From: a bacterium
Lineage (GTDB): Bacteria; Bacillota; Clostridia; Lachnospirales; Lachnospiraceae
NCBI GenBank assembly: GCA_023663725.1
Contig: JAMPGX010000003.1
Span: forward strand, 1-64,000
Direction: 5' to 3'
DNA length: 64,000 nucleotides
Shown piece after piece: positions 8,055-15,874 of this stretch (its first letter is position 1; each line of letters opens with the position of its first letter). The notes under the pieces were generated by a model. It was not told where the DNA came from and searched no databases. It worked only from the letters and a program-made list of their open reading frames with translations. The translations under genes and the position numbers were made by a program.

Positions 8055-9278
8055 ATGGAGTATAAAGATAAAATAAAAAAGAATAAAGCTATTATAATAA
8101 GAATGAATAAGGTGCAAGGCTTTATACTCAGCATATTTGCTAGCTTGAATATATTATGGCTACTTGTACAAATTATTGATTATTTTTTTCTTACTGACGT
8201 ATTGAAAAACTGCATGTTTATAGGTAGTCTTATAATTATTTTTTCGTTCATCATTCCTGGTGTAATAGAATTGGAAGAATATTGGAAAAGGAAAGTGTTA
8301 AAAAGGACATTTCATGATTCACTTTCGTCATTAGACGAAAAAATTGAGGTGTATAAAAAAATAATAGATAGATGCATTTTTAATATAGATGATGATATAT
8401 TGTTGAAATGCATATTAGTTGAAAAGGAAGAAAAAAATTGGGAGGAGGTTATATGTATTGGGAAAATATCTTCTGAATTATATTGGAGAATATCTCGATA
8501 TAAATTAAGGATTAAAAATGGTGAAATAATGCTCGATGCAATTAGAAATATACAAAATGATGACGAAAACGAAAATATGCAATTGTTAAAGGCTAAAATA
8601 TTAATTGATGATATAGGATATACTTTGGCTGAACTTGATATACAACATTATGCAGAAAAAGCAAGGGAAAATATAGAAGAAGGGCTCTCAATTGCGAAGT
8701 GTAAAAGTGACTATTTTTTAATTAGTAAAGCCTATAGACATTTGGCTGGCACATATTTAAAGGAAATACGCTTAATGACGGGACAAGACGTACTAATACA
8801 GGATAAAATAAATTGTTGTGTTAAATATTATGAAATGGCATGTGAGGAAAGTAACAAAATAACGGATAATTATGAAAAAAAGCGAATGAAGGCGTTTTTG
8901 AAATATTTGCACGGCAACATATTATACGTACAAGGAAGTTGGTTTGATGCTTGGGAGGAATATATTTTATCAAAAAAGCAATTTGAACGAATAAAAGATT
9001 TTGGAAGTGCAGTAAAGATATATTATCGCATAGGAAATGTATATGAAAAGCAAAAAGTTAAATCTAAAGCCATTAATACATACATTGATGGGTTTAATGA
9101 ATCTCAAAAACTTGAAAGAAATGATCAGGTTATGAAAAATGGATTAGCTATCTGCCAGTTAGTCAAAGGAAATAATGAGAAAATGTATGAATATTATTAT
9201 ATACAGGTAAGTAAACTTGCAAAAGAGTTTGCGAATCAACAAGTAATTGCAGAACTTGATAAAATTAACAATTCTTAA
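8055..9278 (+). CDS. Membrane-anchored helical-repeat (TPR-like) protein, unknown function
   Basis: A 407-residue protein. I start it at the ATG at 8055 because GGAGAG sits 9 bases upstream and just after the previous stop; the longer frame from 7989 overlaps the upstream gene. Two hydrophobic segments lie near residues 20-40 (FILSIFASLNILWLLVQII) and 48-68 (FIGSLIIIFSFIIPGVIEL), with little between them, so it should be a hairpin anchor with the rest cytoplasmic. The remainder is alpha-helical with repeat-like units (AYRHLAGTYLKE, AVKIYYRIGNVYEKQKVK), consistent with TPR scaffolding. It forms a probable two-gene operon with the IucA/IucC-like gene and may tether or regulate it. No family name is claimed. 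Confidence 0.6.
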   Translation: MEYKDKIKKNKAIIIRMNKVQGFILSIFASLNILWLLVQIIDYFFLTDVLKNCMFIGSLIIIFSFIIPGVIELEEYWKRKVLKRTFHDSLSSLDEKIEVYKKIIDRCIFNIDDDILLKCILVEKEEKNWEEVICIGKISSELYWRISRYKLRIKNGEIMLDAIRNIQNDDENENMQLLKAKILIDDIGYTLAELDIQHYAEKARENIEEGLSIAKCKSDYFLISKAYRHLAGTYLKEIRLMTGQDVLIQDKINCCVKYYEMACEESNKITDNYEKKRMKAFLKYLHGNILYVQGSWFDAWEEYILSKKQFERIKDFGSAVKIYYRIGNVYEKQKVKSKAINTYIDGFNESQKLERNDQVMKNGLAICQLVKGNNEKMYEYYYIQVSKLAKEFANQQVIAELDKINNS

Positions 9279-9367
9279 TTTGACGTAATGATGTTATTTT
9301 GCCTGGTATTTATACGATTGTTCTGGGACAATGCGCCATACGCCAACCAAGAAATAGTTTCTTTGCA

Positions 9368-9571
9368 ATGCATCATAGTTATTTGCTAGGCACATGGGCA
9401 ATCCCTCGAAGAATTATGAGACAATCCGAAGTTGAAGTACATGGCGGCAAGTGATGTTTGGCCACTATTTCTCGCTTTGCTGTTGCAGTTGGAAGATTTA
9501 TTGGTGGAAAATATACTATATTTAACCAATATTTTGGGGCACCATTAGCAGATGGTAGAATGCCTATTTAA
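9368..9571 (+). pseudogene. Unrecognised gene remnant
   Basis: One frame reads MHHSYLLGTWAIPRRIMRQS, meets a TGA near 9452, then continues in frame with ATISRFAVAVGRFIGGKY and FGAPLADGRMPI before its stop. The flow across the stop suggests a broken coding sequence. I cannot name the family. An overlapping frame starting at 9552 (MVECLFKKVKDIINDF) has no ribosome binding site and runs into the 117-bp repeat, so it may be another piece of the same decay. Confidence 0.3.
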
Positions 9572-9726
9572 AAAAGTTAAAGATATCATTAACGATTTTG
9601 GTGGTATTCGAGAGCAGCTATGTTCTATATCTGCATATTGTGGAATGGACATTAAGAAGATTCCAATTGAATTGAGACAATTTATGGCCCAATGGGACAG
9701 AAGTGACCCTGTTAGAATAAACAACA

Positions 9727-9844
9727 TGACACTAATTCTACATCAATTTTCACCCAACTTGACACTAATTCCACATACTCCCAACGAATTTATGCGGTTT
9801 CCCAGACTTTTCCCCTGAAAAAACCTCAAAAAGTTCGTGACACT
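9727..9844. repeat. 117-bp direct repeat, copy 1
   Basis: This stretch recurs almost perfectly at 11798-11914, with one substitution (TTC/TCC) and one T-run indel visible. It begins and ends with TGACACT and contains an internal near-repeat of TTGACACTAATTCCACAT. Repeated TGACACT-type ends recall insertion-sequence termini, but I cannot assign a family. The two copies bracket about 2 kb containing the broken ATPase and the Fic-like gene. Confidence 0.8.
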
Positions 9845-9853
9845 AACTTGACA

Positions 9854-9922
9854 TACGCGGGGTATGGACGACTGAACCTGCGCCGGGTGTTCGACGTGCT
9901 GGCGGGAGTTACGGGAGGATGA
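9854..9922 (+). pseudogene. Short GC-rich coding fragment
   Basis: A 22-codon frame reading YAGYGRLNLRRVFDVLAG and then a TGA. Its GC-rich codons stand out from the AT-rich surroundings. It lies directly after repeat copy 1, so it is probably the scrap end of a gene moved with that repeat. It is too short to name. Confidence 0.3.
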
Positions 9923-10101
9923 GACAACGTGCATTGTTCAGCAATGTTTAGGAAAGAAAATGGTTTTGGTGAAAGAACAGTTTTCATGAGTAAATCATAA
10001 CAGGGCAAGTTCTTTTAGCCCTTATTTATAGATCGCAATATTTGCCCCATGGATAGGAGCTATTTTTATAAAGTTGTAAATTGAAACTCTATTTTTAACA
10101 T

Positions 10102-10147
10102 AATCAACATCTAATTGCAAAAAATCGCAATTAGATGTTGATTTTTT
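10102..10147 (+). terminator. Strong intrinsic terminator
   Basis: A perfect 17-bp stem (10102-10118 with 10127-10143), loop AAAAAATC, is followed by TTTT. The arm ends in an A-run on the other strand as well, so it may work in both directions. It isolates the upstream remnant region from the ATPase pseudogene. Confidence 0.8.
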
Positions 10148-10208
10148 GAAACATGGCTTATAATATAAAAGAGGTTAATTTGTGGGATTTTAAAATGAGG
10201 AGACTACC

Positions 10209-10808
10209 ATGCTGCAATTTCAAGAATTTCAAATCCTTCCGAGATGAGATGTCTCTGGATTTAACAGCGACCAAAATAACGGAGTATGTAGTGGAGGCGG
10301 CTAACGACAAACTGCTGAAAGTGGCAGCGATTTACGGAGCCAATGCGAGCGGTAAGTCAAATGTGCATGACGCATTTGAATATATGGCTATTATGTGGAT
10401 GAATCCTTTATTTTCGGGGATAAAGATGAACGACGCAGGAAAACGGGAGATGCGTATGTGAAAGTAACGCCCTTTCTCTTTGACGAGGAGAGCCGCAATG
10501 AAGAGACCACCTTTGAAGTGTTTTATGTTGACAACACAGAAGATACAGGAAAAACATATCAGTACGGCTTTTCCTTGAAGAATGACGAAGTGGTGGAAGA
10601 GTGGCTGTATTCAAAGGCAAAGACGGCGAGAAATAAGTACAGAACTATTTTTTATAGAAAAAAGGGAGAAGAACTGGAGATGAACGGTTTTTCCAAAAAT
10701 CATGTAGAAAATATCAAGGCATCTCTGAACAAGGAGTCCCTGATCGTGTCTCTGGGAGCAAAATTGCGGATCACAAAGCTGAAAATCAAAGGATTTTATC
10801 TGGTCTGA
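10209..10808 (+). pseudogene. Broken AAA-family ATPase (AAA_15/RloC-like)
   Basis: AGGAG precedes an ATG at 10209, and the frames then give FKNFKSFRDEMSLDL, a Walker A in IYGANASGKSNV, and after a shift PFLFDEESRNEETTFEVF and YQYGFSLKNDEVVEEWLYS. These are the hallmarks of the roughly 400-450 residue AAA ATPases often found in anti-phage and restriction islands. At least two frameshifts are visible: one within the first ten codons (the ATG frame does not reach FKNFKSF) and one near 10400 (IMWMNP versus DESFIFG). Similarity stops near residue 200, so the signature, Walker B and C-terminal effector half are missing. It is not functional. Confidence 0.7.
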
Positions 10809-10866
10809 GATGTGGGAAGTTTGAGTAACTATTATACAAGGTTCCAATTTTTGTATATGTTTTACT

Positions 10867-10895
10867 TGATGCAACGTTTTTATTCTGGTATTATA
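10867..10895 (+). promoter_or_regulatory. Promoter of the Fic-like gene
   Basis: TTGATG (10867-10872), 17-base spacer, TATTAT (10890-10895). It lies 88 bases before the ATG at 10983, leaving a moderate leader. Confidence 0.6.
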
Positions 10896-10982
10896 AATTT
10901 CATGTAATATATGGATTTGTTATGTAGCAAATATAGAACTGAGAATTTATAGAATTTGTTTTGTGAGGAAGGGCTTATTGTT

Positions 10983-11687
10983 ATGGATGCGAAATATCAT
11001 ATGACACGGGAAGAAAATATTTTCGTTGCCAAGCGGAATATTGTTGATTATATTTGGAAAAGTGCAAAGTTGGAGGGGCTGGCAGTGACGTATCCTGATA
11101 CGGAGGCAATATATAATGGGATGAGTGTTCAAGGAGTTAAGGTTTCGGACATCATTGCAGTAAATAATTTGAAACATGCATGGCAGTTTGTGTTGGACAC
11201 GCTGGACTATCCCACGGATTATCCTTTTGTCTGTAAAATCAACCAATGTGTGGGCGGCGACAGCCTGATCATCCGGGCCGGATATCTACGCAATGTTCCT
11301 GTCAGCATTGGGGGCACAACATGGAAACCGGACATGCCTATTGAATCGCAGATAAAAGAGGAAATGGCAGAAATTGATCAAATTAGCAATCCCACGGACA
11401 GGGCTCTTACTATGATGCTCTACCTTGTTCGGAAACAGCTGTTTCTAGATGGCAACAAGCGGACATCTATGCTGGCGGGTAATCATATAATGATTTCAAA
11501 CGGGTGTGGTATTATCTCCATTCCAATTGAATTGCAGGCTACTTTTACTAAACTGTTGATTACTTTCTATGAATCTAATGATATGGGGGAGATCAAACAA
11601 TTCCTGTATGAGAATTGTGTTGATGGCATAGAGTTTATGCCTCTTCCGGAACAGGATAGGGGACAGTTGGAAAGTTGGGAGCGGTAA
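10983..11687 (+). CDS. Fic-fold protein with Gln in place of the catalytic His
   Basis: A 234-residue Fic/DOC-family protein. The fold signature is QLFLDGNKRTSML (residues 152-164). The phosphate-binding DGNKR part is intact, but the position of the essential His of HPFx(D/E)GNGR is Gln152. Canonical Fic enzymes transfer AMP or other phosphate groups using that His, so this protein is probably inactive as an AMPylator or uses another chemistry; I recall a Fic subgroup with this change. The start at 10983 is chosen for the AGGAAGG upstream; the frame is open to a TTG at 10956. It stands alone between the broken ATPase and repeat copy 2 with its own promoter. No partner antitoxin gene is seen. 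Confidence 0.8.
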   Translation: MDAKYHMTREENIFVAKRNIVDYIWKSAKLEGLAVTYPDTEAIYNGMSVQGVKVSDIIAVNNLKHAWQFVLDTLDYPTDYPFVCKINQCVGGDSLIIRAGYLRNVPVSIGGTTWKPDMPIESQIKEEMAEIDQISNPTDRALTMMLYLVRKQLFLDGNKRTSMLAGNHIMISNGCGIISIPIELQATFTKLLITFYESNDMGEIKQFLYENCVDGIEFMPLPEQDRGQLESWER

Positions 11688-11797
11688 AACAGAATGCAAC
11701 CGATTCTTTATTGGTGTAACGACATCATTTCAAGGCTTAGAGAGCGGAGTAGTTATCATCTGTCTTGCTTTATATTCCATCTCTTGGCTAAATTACT

Positions 11798-11914
11798 TGA
11801 CACTAATCCTACATCAATTTTCACCCAACTTGACACTAATTCCACATACTCCCAACGAATTTATGCGGTTTCCCAGACTTTCCCCTGAAAAAACCTCAAA
11901 AAGTTCGTGACACT
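11798..11914. repeat. 117-bp direct repeat, copy 2
   Basis: Near-identical to 9727-9844 and in the same orientation. The boundaries are TGACACT at both ends. The bases outside the repeat differ between the copies, which fixes the repeat length. It lies 110 bases after the Fic-like gene. Confidence 0.8.
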
Positions 11915-11945
11915 GTAAGCGTCAAATAAGATAGTGGATAGAAAA

Positions 11946-11984
11946 ATAACCACCAACCCTCTATACTAAAAGAATGGTGGTTAT
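11946..11984. repeat. 10-bp inverted repeat
   Basis: ATAACCACCA (11946-11955) pairs with TGGTGGTTAT (11975-11984) across 19 bases. There is no T-run, so it is not an obvious terminator. It covers the first possible start of the small ORF downstream. Confidence 0.5.
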
Positions 11985-12012
11985 CTGCACCGTTCCTGTA
12001 CTATGGGATCCC

Positions 12013-12210
12013 ATGGCAGATAGTCATCCAGATATTCCGGATTTGGAAAAAGGGATATATGACGGACTCAGTATTTATGATGATGAAATCAACGTCTGTA
12101 GCATTAAATGTGATAATGGCAATGAAATTATTTGCGTGTTGATCAATAAAGAACGTGCAATTATCCATATTGAGCAAGGCTGGTTCATGCTGGCCAGGAA
12201 AGAAGCTTAG
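12013..12210 (+). CDS. Small hypothetical protein or C-terminal fragment
   Basis: A frame of about 65 residues (MADSHPDIPDLEKGIYDG, then IKCDNGNEIICVLINKE). It looks protein-like in composition, with alternating hydrophobic residues. No ribosome binding site precedes the ATG at 12013, and the frame continues back to 11974 inside a hairpin. It may be the tail of a truncated gene. I do not recognise a family. Confidence 0.35.
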   Translation: MADSHPDIPDLEKGIYDGLSIYDDEINVCSIKCDNGNEIICVLINKERAIIHIEQGWFMLARKEA

Positions 12211-12509
12211 TATGGTATTACACATCCTCCAGCGGCTTGGGAAAGGATAAAATATACATAAGTTGATTGCGGAACTTTCCCCACAAGTGACGGAATTGGC
12301 CAATATAGACAAGATGGACGTCAGCCCCGTCCTTACCGCAAACAGGGAAAAGAGATCAGAAATCCCTTTTCCCTGTTATGATATTGCTTCCCTTTTACAC
12401 TTTTTCTCCGTGATACCTTTTAAGCTGCTGTCCAAACCAGCTCGAAAAACCTTCGGAGAATTCTTTTTTGTAACTACATACACAGTATATCCCTTCTACA
12501 AAATATCTG
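12211..12509. other. Non-coding stretch with an inverted repeat
   Basis: No gene can be supported here. AACAGGGAAAAG (12341-12352) pairs perfectly with CTTTTCCCTGTT (12366-12377) over a 13-base loop. No clear T-tract follows on either strand. The core CAGGGA resembles the CAAGGGACAG arm of the operator-like repeat at 12510, which may be coincidence. Confidence 0.4.
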
Positions 12510-12563
12510 CAAGGGACAGAATTGTTGACAAAAAAGGTGAATTGTAAACAACTCTGTCCCTTG
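12510..12563. promoter_or_regulatory. Long inverted repeat overlapping the peptide promoter (candidate operator)
   Basis: The arm CAAGGGACAGAATTGTT (12510-12526) matches the reverse complement of 12547-12563 at 16 of 17 positions. The arms are centred 37 bp apart, about 3.5 helical turns. The right arm ends inside the -35 element of the promoter for the 53-codon peptide. It could be an operator for the HTH regulator encoded next door, or a terminator-like RNA hairpin (TTTT follows). Confidence 0.5.
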
Positions 12564-12589
12564 TTTTGGCTGATGTCTTTCAATATAAT
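12561..12589 (+). promoter_or_regulatory. Promoter of the small exported peptide
   Basis: TTGTTT (12561-12566), 17-base spacer, perfect TATAAT (12584-12589), 35 bases before the start codon. Its -35 overlaps the right arm of the long inverted repeat. Confidence 0.65.
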
Positions 12590-12624
12590 TAATATATTAT
12601 TGAAAAACAGGAGGCTATCTCAAA

Positions 12625-12786
12625 ATGGGAAAACATTCATTCAAACAGTTACTTCGTTCCACTGCCGTTATCTTGGCATTTTTAGCAGTCCTTGTCGATC
12701 TCCTTATGGGGGGAGCTAATTTCGACAAAACAGGAGGTGTCGCTCCCCTGAACGATAAGGAGCCATATGACTATACTTACAATTAA
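12625..12786 (+). CDS. Small exported-peptide precursor, candidate signalling peptide
   Basis: A 53-residue ORF with AGGAGG 10 bases upstream and a well-formed promoter. The start MGKHSFKQLLRS is basic. Residues 13-31 are strongly hydrophobic (TAVILAFLAVLVDLLMGGA), as in a signal peptide or small membrane anchor. The tail is polar and ends EPYDYTYN. There is no double-glycine plus Cys pattern, so it is not an obvious bacteriocin or AgrD. The stop is 4 bases from the end of a convergent gene encoding a large HTH/TPR-like regulator. Small exported peptides beside such regulators are the pattern of RRNPP quorum sensing (Rgg, PlcR, Rap, ComR). Function here is inferred from context only. Confidence 0.6.
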   Translation: MGKHSFKQLLRSTAVILAFLAVLVDLLMGGANFDKTGGVAPLNDKEPYDYTYN

Positions 12787-12790
12787 TGTC

Positions 12791-14695
12791 CTACTTAGTG
12801 CCTGTTTGCTCTAACATTTTTCGGAAAAAGGTTTCATTATTTTTCTGTTTGTCAAGCCTGCTGAGCAACAAGCATTTATACAATTCTTTCTTCTCATCCA
12901 GAGAGAGACTTGTCGGTATGCTCCTGCGTCTCCGCTCCGCGTGATTCCAGCACCGATTATACAGGCTGTTGCTAAGCTCGCCCAGTCTGCGGAACCGCAG
13001 GCATCCCGTGGTGGTGATGTCAGAGTATTGGTCAGAACGGTCGAATTCGCCCTTATTTCCCAGCTCACTTGCAACCAGATTCATAATCAAGTTATATATT
13101 CCTGCATACGCACCCTGCAGCTCGCTGTCTATGATGGGGCGGTACATATCCTCAAAGCGTTCTATCGCTGTCCAAAATTCTGCACTGTCTCTGTCCATTC
13201 CCTGTAGCATACTGTGGATACAGGACTGCTCCTGATAAGTCAGATATTTTTCTCCCTCTTTCAGAAAAGCTTCAAATGGGAGCGTCAACTCCAATACCTC
13301 GCGCATTGCCCGGCAAAACGCATCGCTTTCCATTTCTCTGTTTTTCCAACGGCTGAGCACATTTTCTCTCATCAAAGTCTGCTTGTTGTGGGGAAAATCC
13401 ATGGAGACCCGCAGCTCAAGTTCATTGAACAGTTCCGCGGCCTGTTCCCATTGCATATCATTTACCAGCCTCCGTATCTGTTCCATCAGCTCCTTGGCCT
13501 CTGGGTCGTCCGTGATCAGTTCCGTGCGGGTGAGCTCCCCGGAGAGTCCCAGGCGCGCAAACAGCTCCTCGACGATTGCCCGCTGGGGTATTGTTGTGCG
13601 GCGTTCCAGACGCCGCAGGGTCTTGACGTCACAGATGCCTTCACACAGCTCGCCCGGCGTCATCCCCAGCATCATACGCCGGATACGGATGACGTCGTTG
13701 ATGCAATATACCCCATGCATCACATAGAGATAACAGTATTCAAAGGTCTCCTTCGGCACCTGATATTCCCTATAGAGCTGTTCCAATACTGTTTTCCATT
13801 CCGCGTTTTCTGACTGTGTTGCGCGCAGAGCGTCGGCTTTCTCCGGCTCTCCCTGGTGGCGATAGCTTCCCGCCAGCTGTTCCAGGAGTAGCCCGCGTAT
13901 ATCCAGAAGCTCCCAGAGGAAGTACATCCGATAGTTATCCCGCAGGATGTCCACGGCGCGGTTGCAGAGCTTAAGGAGTTCCTCCGACTCCGAGAGGGAT
14001 AACGGACTTCCCATGGCTGCCGCCAAACGCTCCCGACAGAGGAAGAAGACAGCCTTGGGATAGATCTTGGCCATGCCGCGCCCGTCCAGGCCGACTCCCT
14101 CTATGTATGTCAGGATTTCTTCATATTGCGAGAGCCGTGCTTCCTCCCCACGGTACTGCTCAATCTCCAGGAGCAGATTCAGTTCTTTGATGGAAAGCAC
14201 CAGGTGGGAGAGCGGTTTGTGTTCCAATGCAGGCACGGTCAGACGGAGCGCCTCATCAAACAGGGCGCGCAGCTCATCGCCGGAAGCACCCTCATAGCTT
14301 CGGATCTGCGCCAGCATACTCAGATAGAACTGTCTCTCCAGCTTCTCTTCTATGGTGGAATTTCCTTTCCCATATCCGGCGTAGTATTCTTCCAACAATC
14401 TTTTTGCCCGCTCTGTCTCCTCCCACGTGATACAGTGGAGGATCCTCTGACGGGCCTCCCAGCGTCCATATTCCGCATAGCTGAGAAAGTGCTCATAATC
14501 CTCCGCGCCTACGCCCAGCCTCTCCACGATGACGTCCTGCAGTAGCTTGCTTGGTAGCCGCTGACCGTTCTCCAGGAAAGAGATCTCCTGAGAAGTACAC
14601 AGCCCCTCACAGATCTGCCTCATGGAAATGTCGCGTTTTCTGCGCATTCTGGCAATATACATATTGAATTGCCTGCTTTCCAAACTATCCATCAT
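12791..14695 (-). CDS. Large double-HTH, TPR-like transcriptional regulator (RRNPP-type candidate)
   Basis: A 634-residue protein. An XRE-type HTH occupies residues about 12-72 (MRRKRDISMRQICEGL, SQEISFLENGQRLPS). A second HTH-like unit lies at about 333-393 (IRRMMLGMTPGELCEGI, VKTLRRLERRTTIPQ). Each is followed by helical segments of TPR type (LFDEALRLTVPALEHKPLS; AELFNELELRVSM), so the protein reads as a tandem duplication of an HTH-TPR module. The start has AGAGGA six bases upstream. RRNPP proteins use a C-terminal TPR domain to bind a re-imported peptide; most are 280-320 residues with one HTH, so the doubled form is unusual. The convergent small peptide gene is the likely ligand source. 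No oligopeptide permease is in the window. Confidence 0.7.
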   Translation of the reverse strand: MMDSLESRQFNMYIARMRRKRDISMRQICEGLCTSQEISFLENGQRLPSKLLQDVIVERLGVGAEDYEHFLSYAEYGRWEARQRILHCITWEETERAKRLLEEYYAGYGKGNSTIEEKLERQFYLSMLAQIRSYEGASGDELRALFDEALRLTVPALEHKPLSHLVLSIKELNLLLEIEQYRGEEARLSQYEEILTYIEGVGLDGRGMAKIYPKAVFFLCRERLAAAMGSPLSLSESEELLKLCNRAVDILRDNYRMYFLWELLDIRGLLLEQLAGSYRHQGEPEKADALRATQSENAEWKTVLEQLYREYQVPKETFEYCYLYVMHGVYCINDVIRIRRMMLGMTPGELCEGICDVKTLRRLERRTTIPQRAIVEELFARLGLSGELTRTELITDDPEAKELMEQIRRLVNDMQWEQAAELFNELELRVSMDFPHNKQTLMRENVLSRWKNREMESDAFCRAMREVLELTLPFEAFLKEGEKYLTYQEQSCIHSMLQGMDRDSAEFWTAIERFEDMYRPIIDSELQGAYAGIYNLIMNLVASELGNKGEFDRSDQYSDITTTGCLRFRRLGELSNSLYNRCWNHAERRRRSIPTSLSLDEKKELYKCLLLSRLDKQKNNETFFRKMLEQTGTK

Positions 14696-14790
14696 TAGTG
14701 TCCTCTTTAATTATGCTCTGTGGCAGAGTGTATGATACCTTGATTATAGTTTACAATATCACAGACAATCTTACAATGAATTTTTGCTCA

Positions 14791-15660
14791 TCAGTCAGCC
14801 ATAAGTTTTCTTTTTACAGGCAGCCAGATTTCCACAATGGATTCATCACTGCTCTCATCAAATCGTGCATCATAATGTTCGATGCAATACAGTTTTCCTT
14901 CCCACAAATTCCTGACATATCCCTTTTCATTGGAGACCAGCCACTCCTCCATGGCGTTGTTTTCGCTTTCATACCCTTCCTTCACATACACGTCAAAGGA
15001 AGCATACTCGGAAGAGGGAATTTGAAAGATTTCATATTCGCCGCAGCTGTCGCAGTCGCTATTTATTTCACAGCCGACAAATACGCTTTCTTTCTCCGTC
15101 TTACTGTCAAAGATGCGGACTTCATAGCTGTCATCCGACAATTTGTCTGTGAGAGGGGTGTCCTCATAAAGCTTCATAAAACGCTTCCATATTTCCGCCG
15201 TTTCTGTACCGGCGCCCGATACTCCAGCCAAAATCATTTTATCCCTTTTTATCATGCCAGGGTTCATTACAATACCTCCTTTTAATCTGTTGGTAAACTG
15301 CTTTACAAGCTCAGACGCAGGCACGATGCACGGCACTATTTGCCTGGCACGGTACTCCGTAGGGGACATTTCTGTAATCGACTTAAAAGCTCTGGAAAAA
15401 CTCTGCGCGGAGTCAAATCCCAAATCGAGCGCAATGTCCAACACCTTTCGGTCCGTTTCATTCAGCATCTTGCAAGCATAGGCAATCCGTCTGTCGCGAA
15501 CATAAGCAATCATAGATTTACCGACAATAGATGTAAACAACCTGTGAAAATAATAGGGAGAAAAAGCGAATTGTTCCGCAATCAATTGCACGGATAACGT
15601 CTCATTGAGATGAGCATCAATATATTTGATTGCCTCGCTGATTTTGTGAAAATTGTTCAT
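14791..15660 (-). CDS. AraC-family regulator with GyrI-like effector domain
   Basis: A 289-residue Rob/SoxS-type protein. The AraC DNA-binding domain is at residues 1-105: first helix-turn-helix SVQLIAEQFAFSPYYFHRLF, second VLDIALDLGFDSAQSFSRAF, ending SPTEYRARQ. The C-terminal half (about 130-289) resembles the GyrI-like/bacterial effector-binding domain (YEVRIFDSKTEKESVFVG, YASFDVYVKEGYES, VEIWLPVKR), which binds small amphipathic ligands. The start is at 15660. A perfect 12-bp palindrome lies 24 bases upstream and could be its own operator. The target is not evident; the divergent gene at 15875 is a candidate. Confidence 0.85.
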   Translation of the reverse strand: MNNFHKISEAIKYIDAHLNETLSVQLIAEQFAFSPYYFHRLFTSIVGKSMIAYVRDRRIAYACKMLNETDRKVLDIALDLGFDSAQSFSRAFKSITEMSPTEYRARQIVPCIVPASELVKQFTNRLKGGIVMNPGMIKRDKMILAGVSGAGTETAEIWKRFMKLYEDTPLTDKLSDDSYEVRIFDSKTEKESVFVGCEINSDCDSCGEYEIFQIPSSEYASFDVYVKEGYESENNAMEEWLVSNEKGYVRNLWEGKLYCIEHYDARFDESSDESIVEIWLPVKRKLMAD

Positions 15661-15683
15661 TCACATTCCCTCCCATAATAATG

Positions 15684-15695
15684 CAGTTGCAACTG
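15684..15695. promoter_or_regulatory. 12-bp palindrome upstream of the AraC gene
   Basis: CAGTTGCAACTG is a perfect palindrome in the divergent intergenic region between the AraC-type gene and the gene at 15875. It is operator-like in size and place only; no binding data. Confidence 0.35.
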
Positions 15696-15874
15696 TTTAT
15701 AGATATTATATCACGCATATTTATCCCTGCTTAACATTTCTTGCTTTGTACAGCCATAGGATATTTTTGTCCTAATTGCAGTTACTTACAGGTGACAGAA
15801 GCCGCCGGTTTATGGTAAGATAAGCCTAGGAGAAAATTGAGGATTTAGCGGGAAAAGCTGGAAGGGGGAGTTCT

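Noticed and set aside
9552-9818. Plus-strand 88-residue frame starting MVECLFKKVKD
   Set aside because: No ribosome binding site, it overlaps another remnant frame, and its last third is the 117-bp repeat. I treat it as decay.
11694-11888. 64-residue frame after the Fic-like gene
   Set aside because: Most of it is repeat copy 2 read as protein, and it has no RBS.
13214-13813. 199-residue plus-strand frame opposite the HTH/TPR-like regulator
   Set aside because: Codon shadow of the well-supported minus-strand gene; no RBS or promoter.
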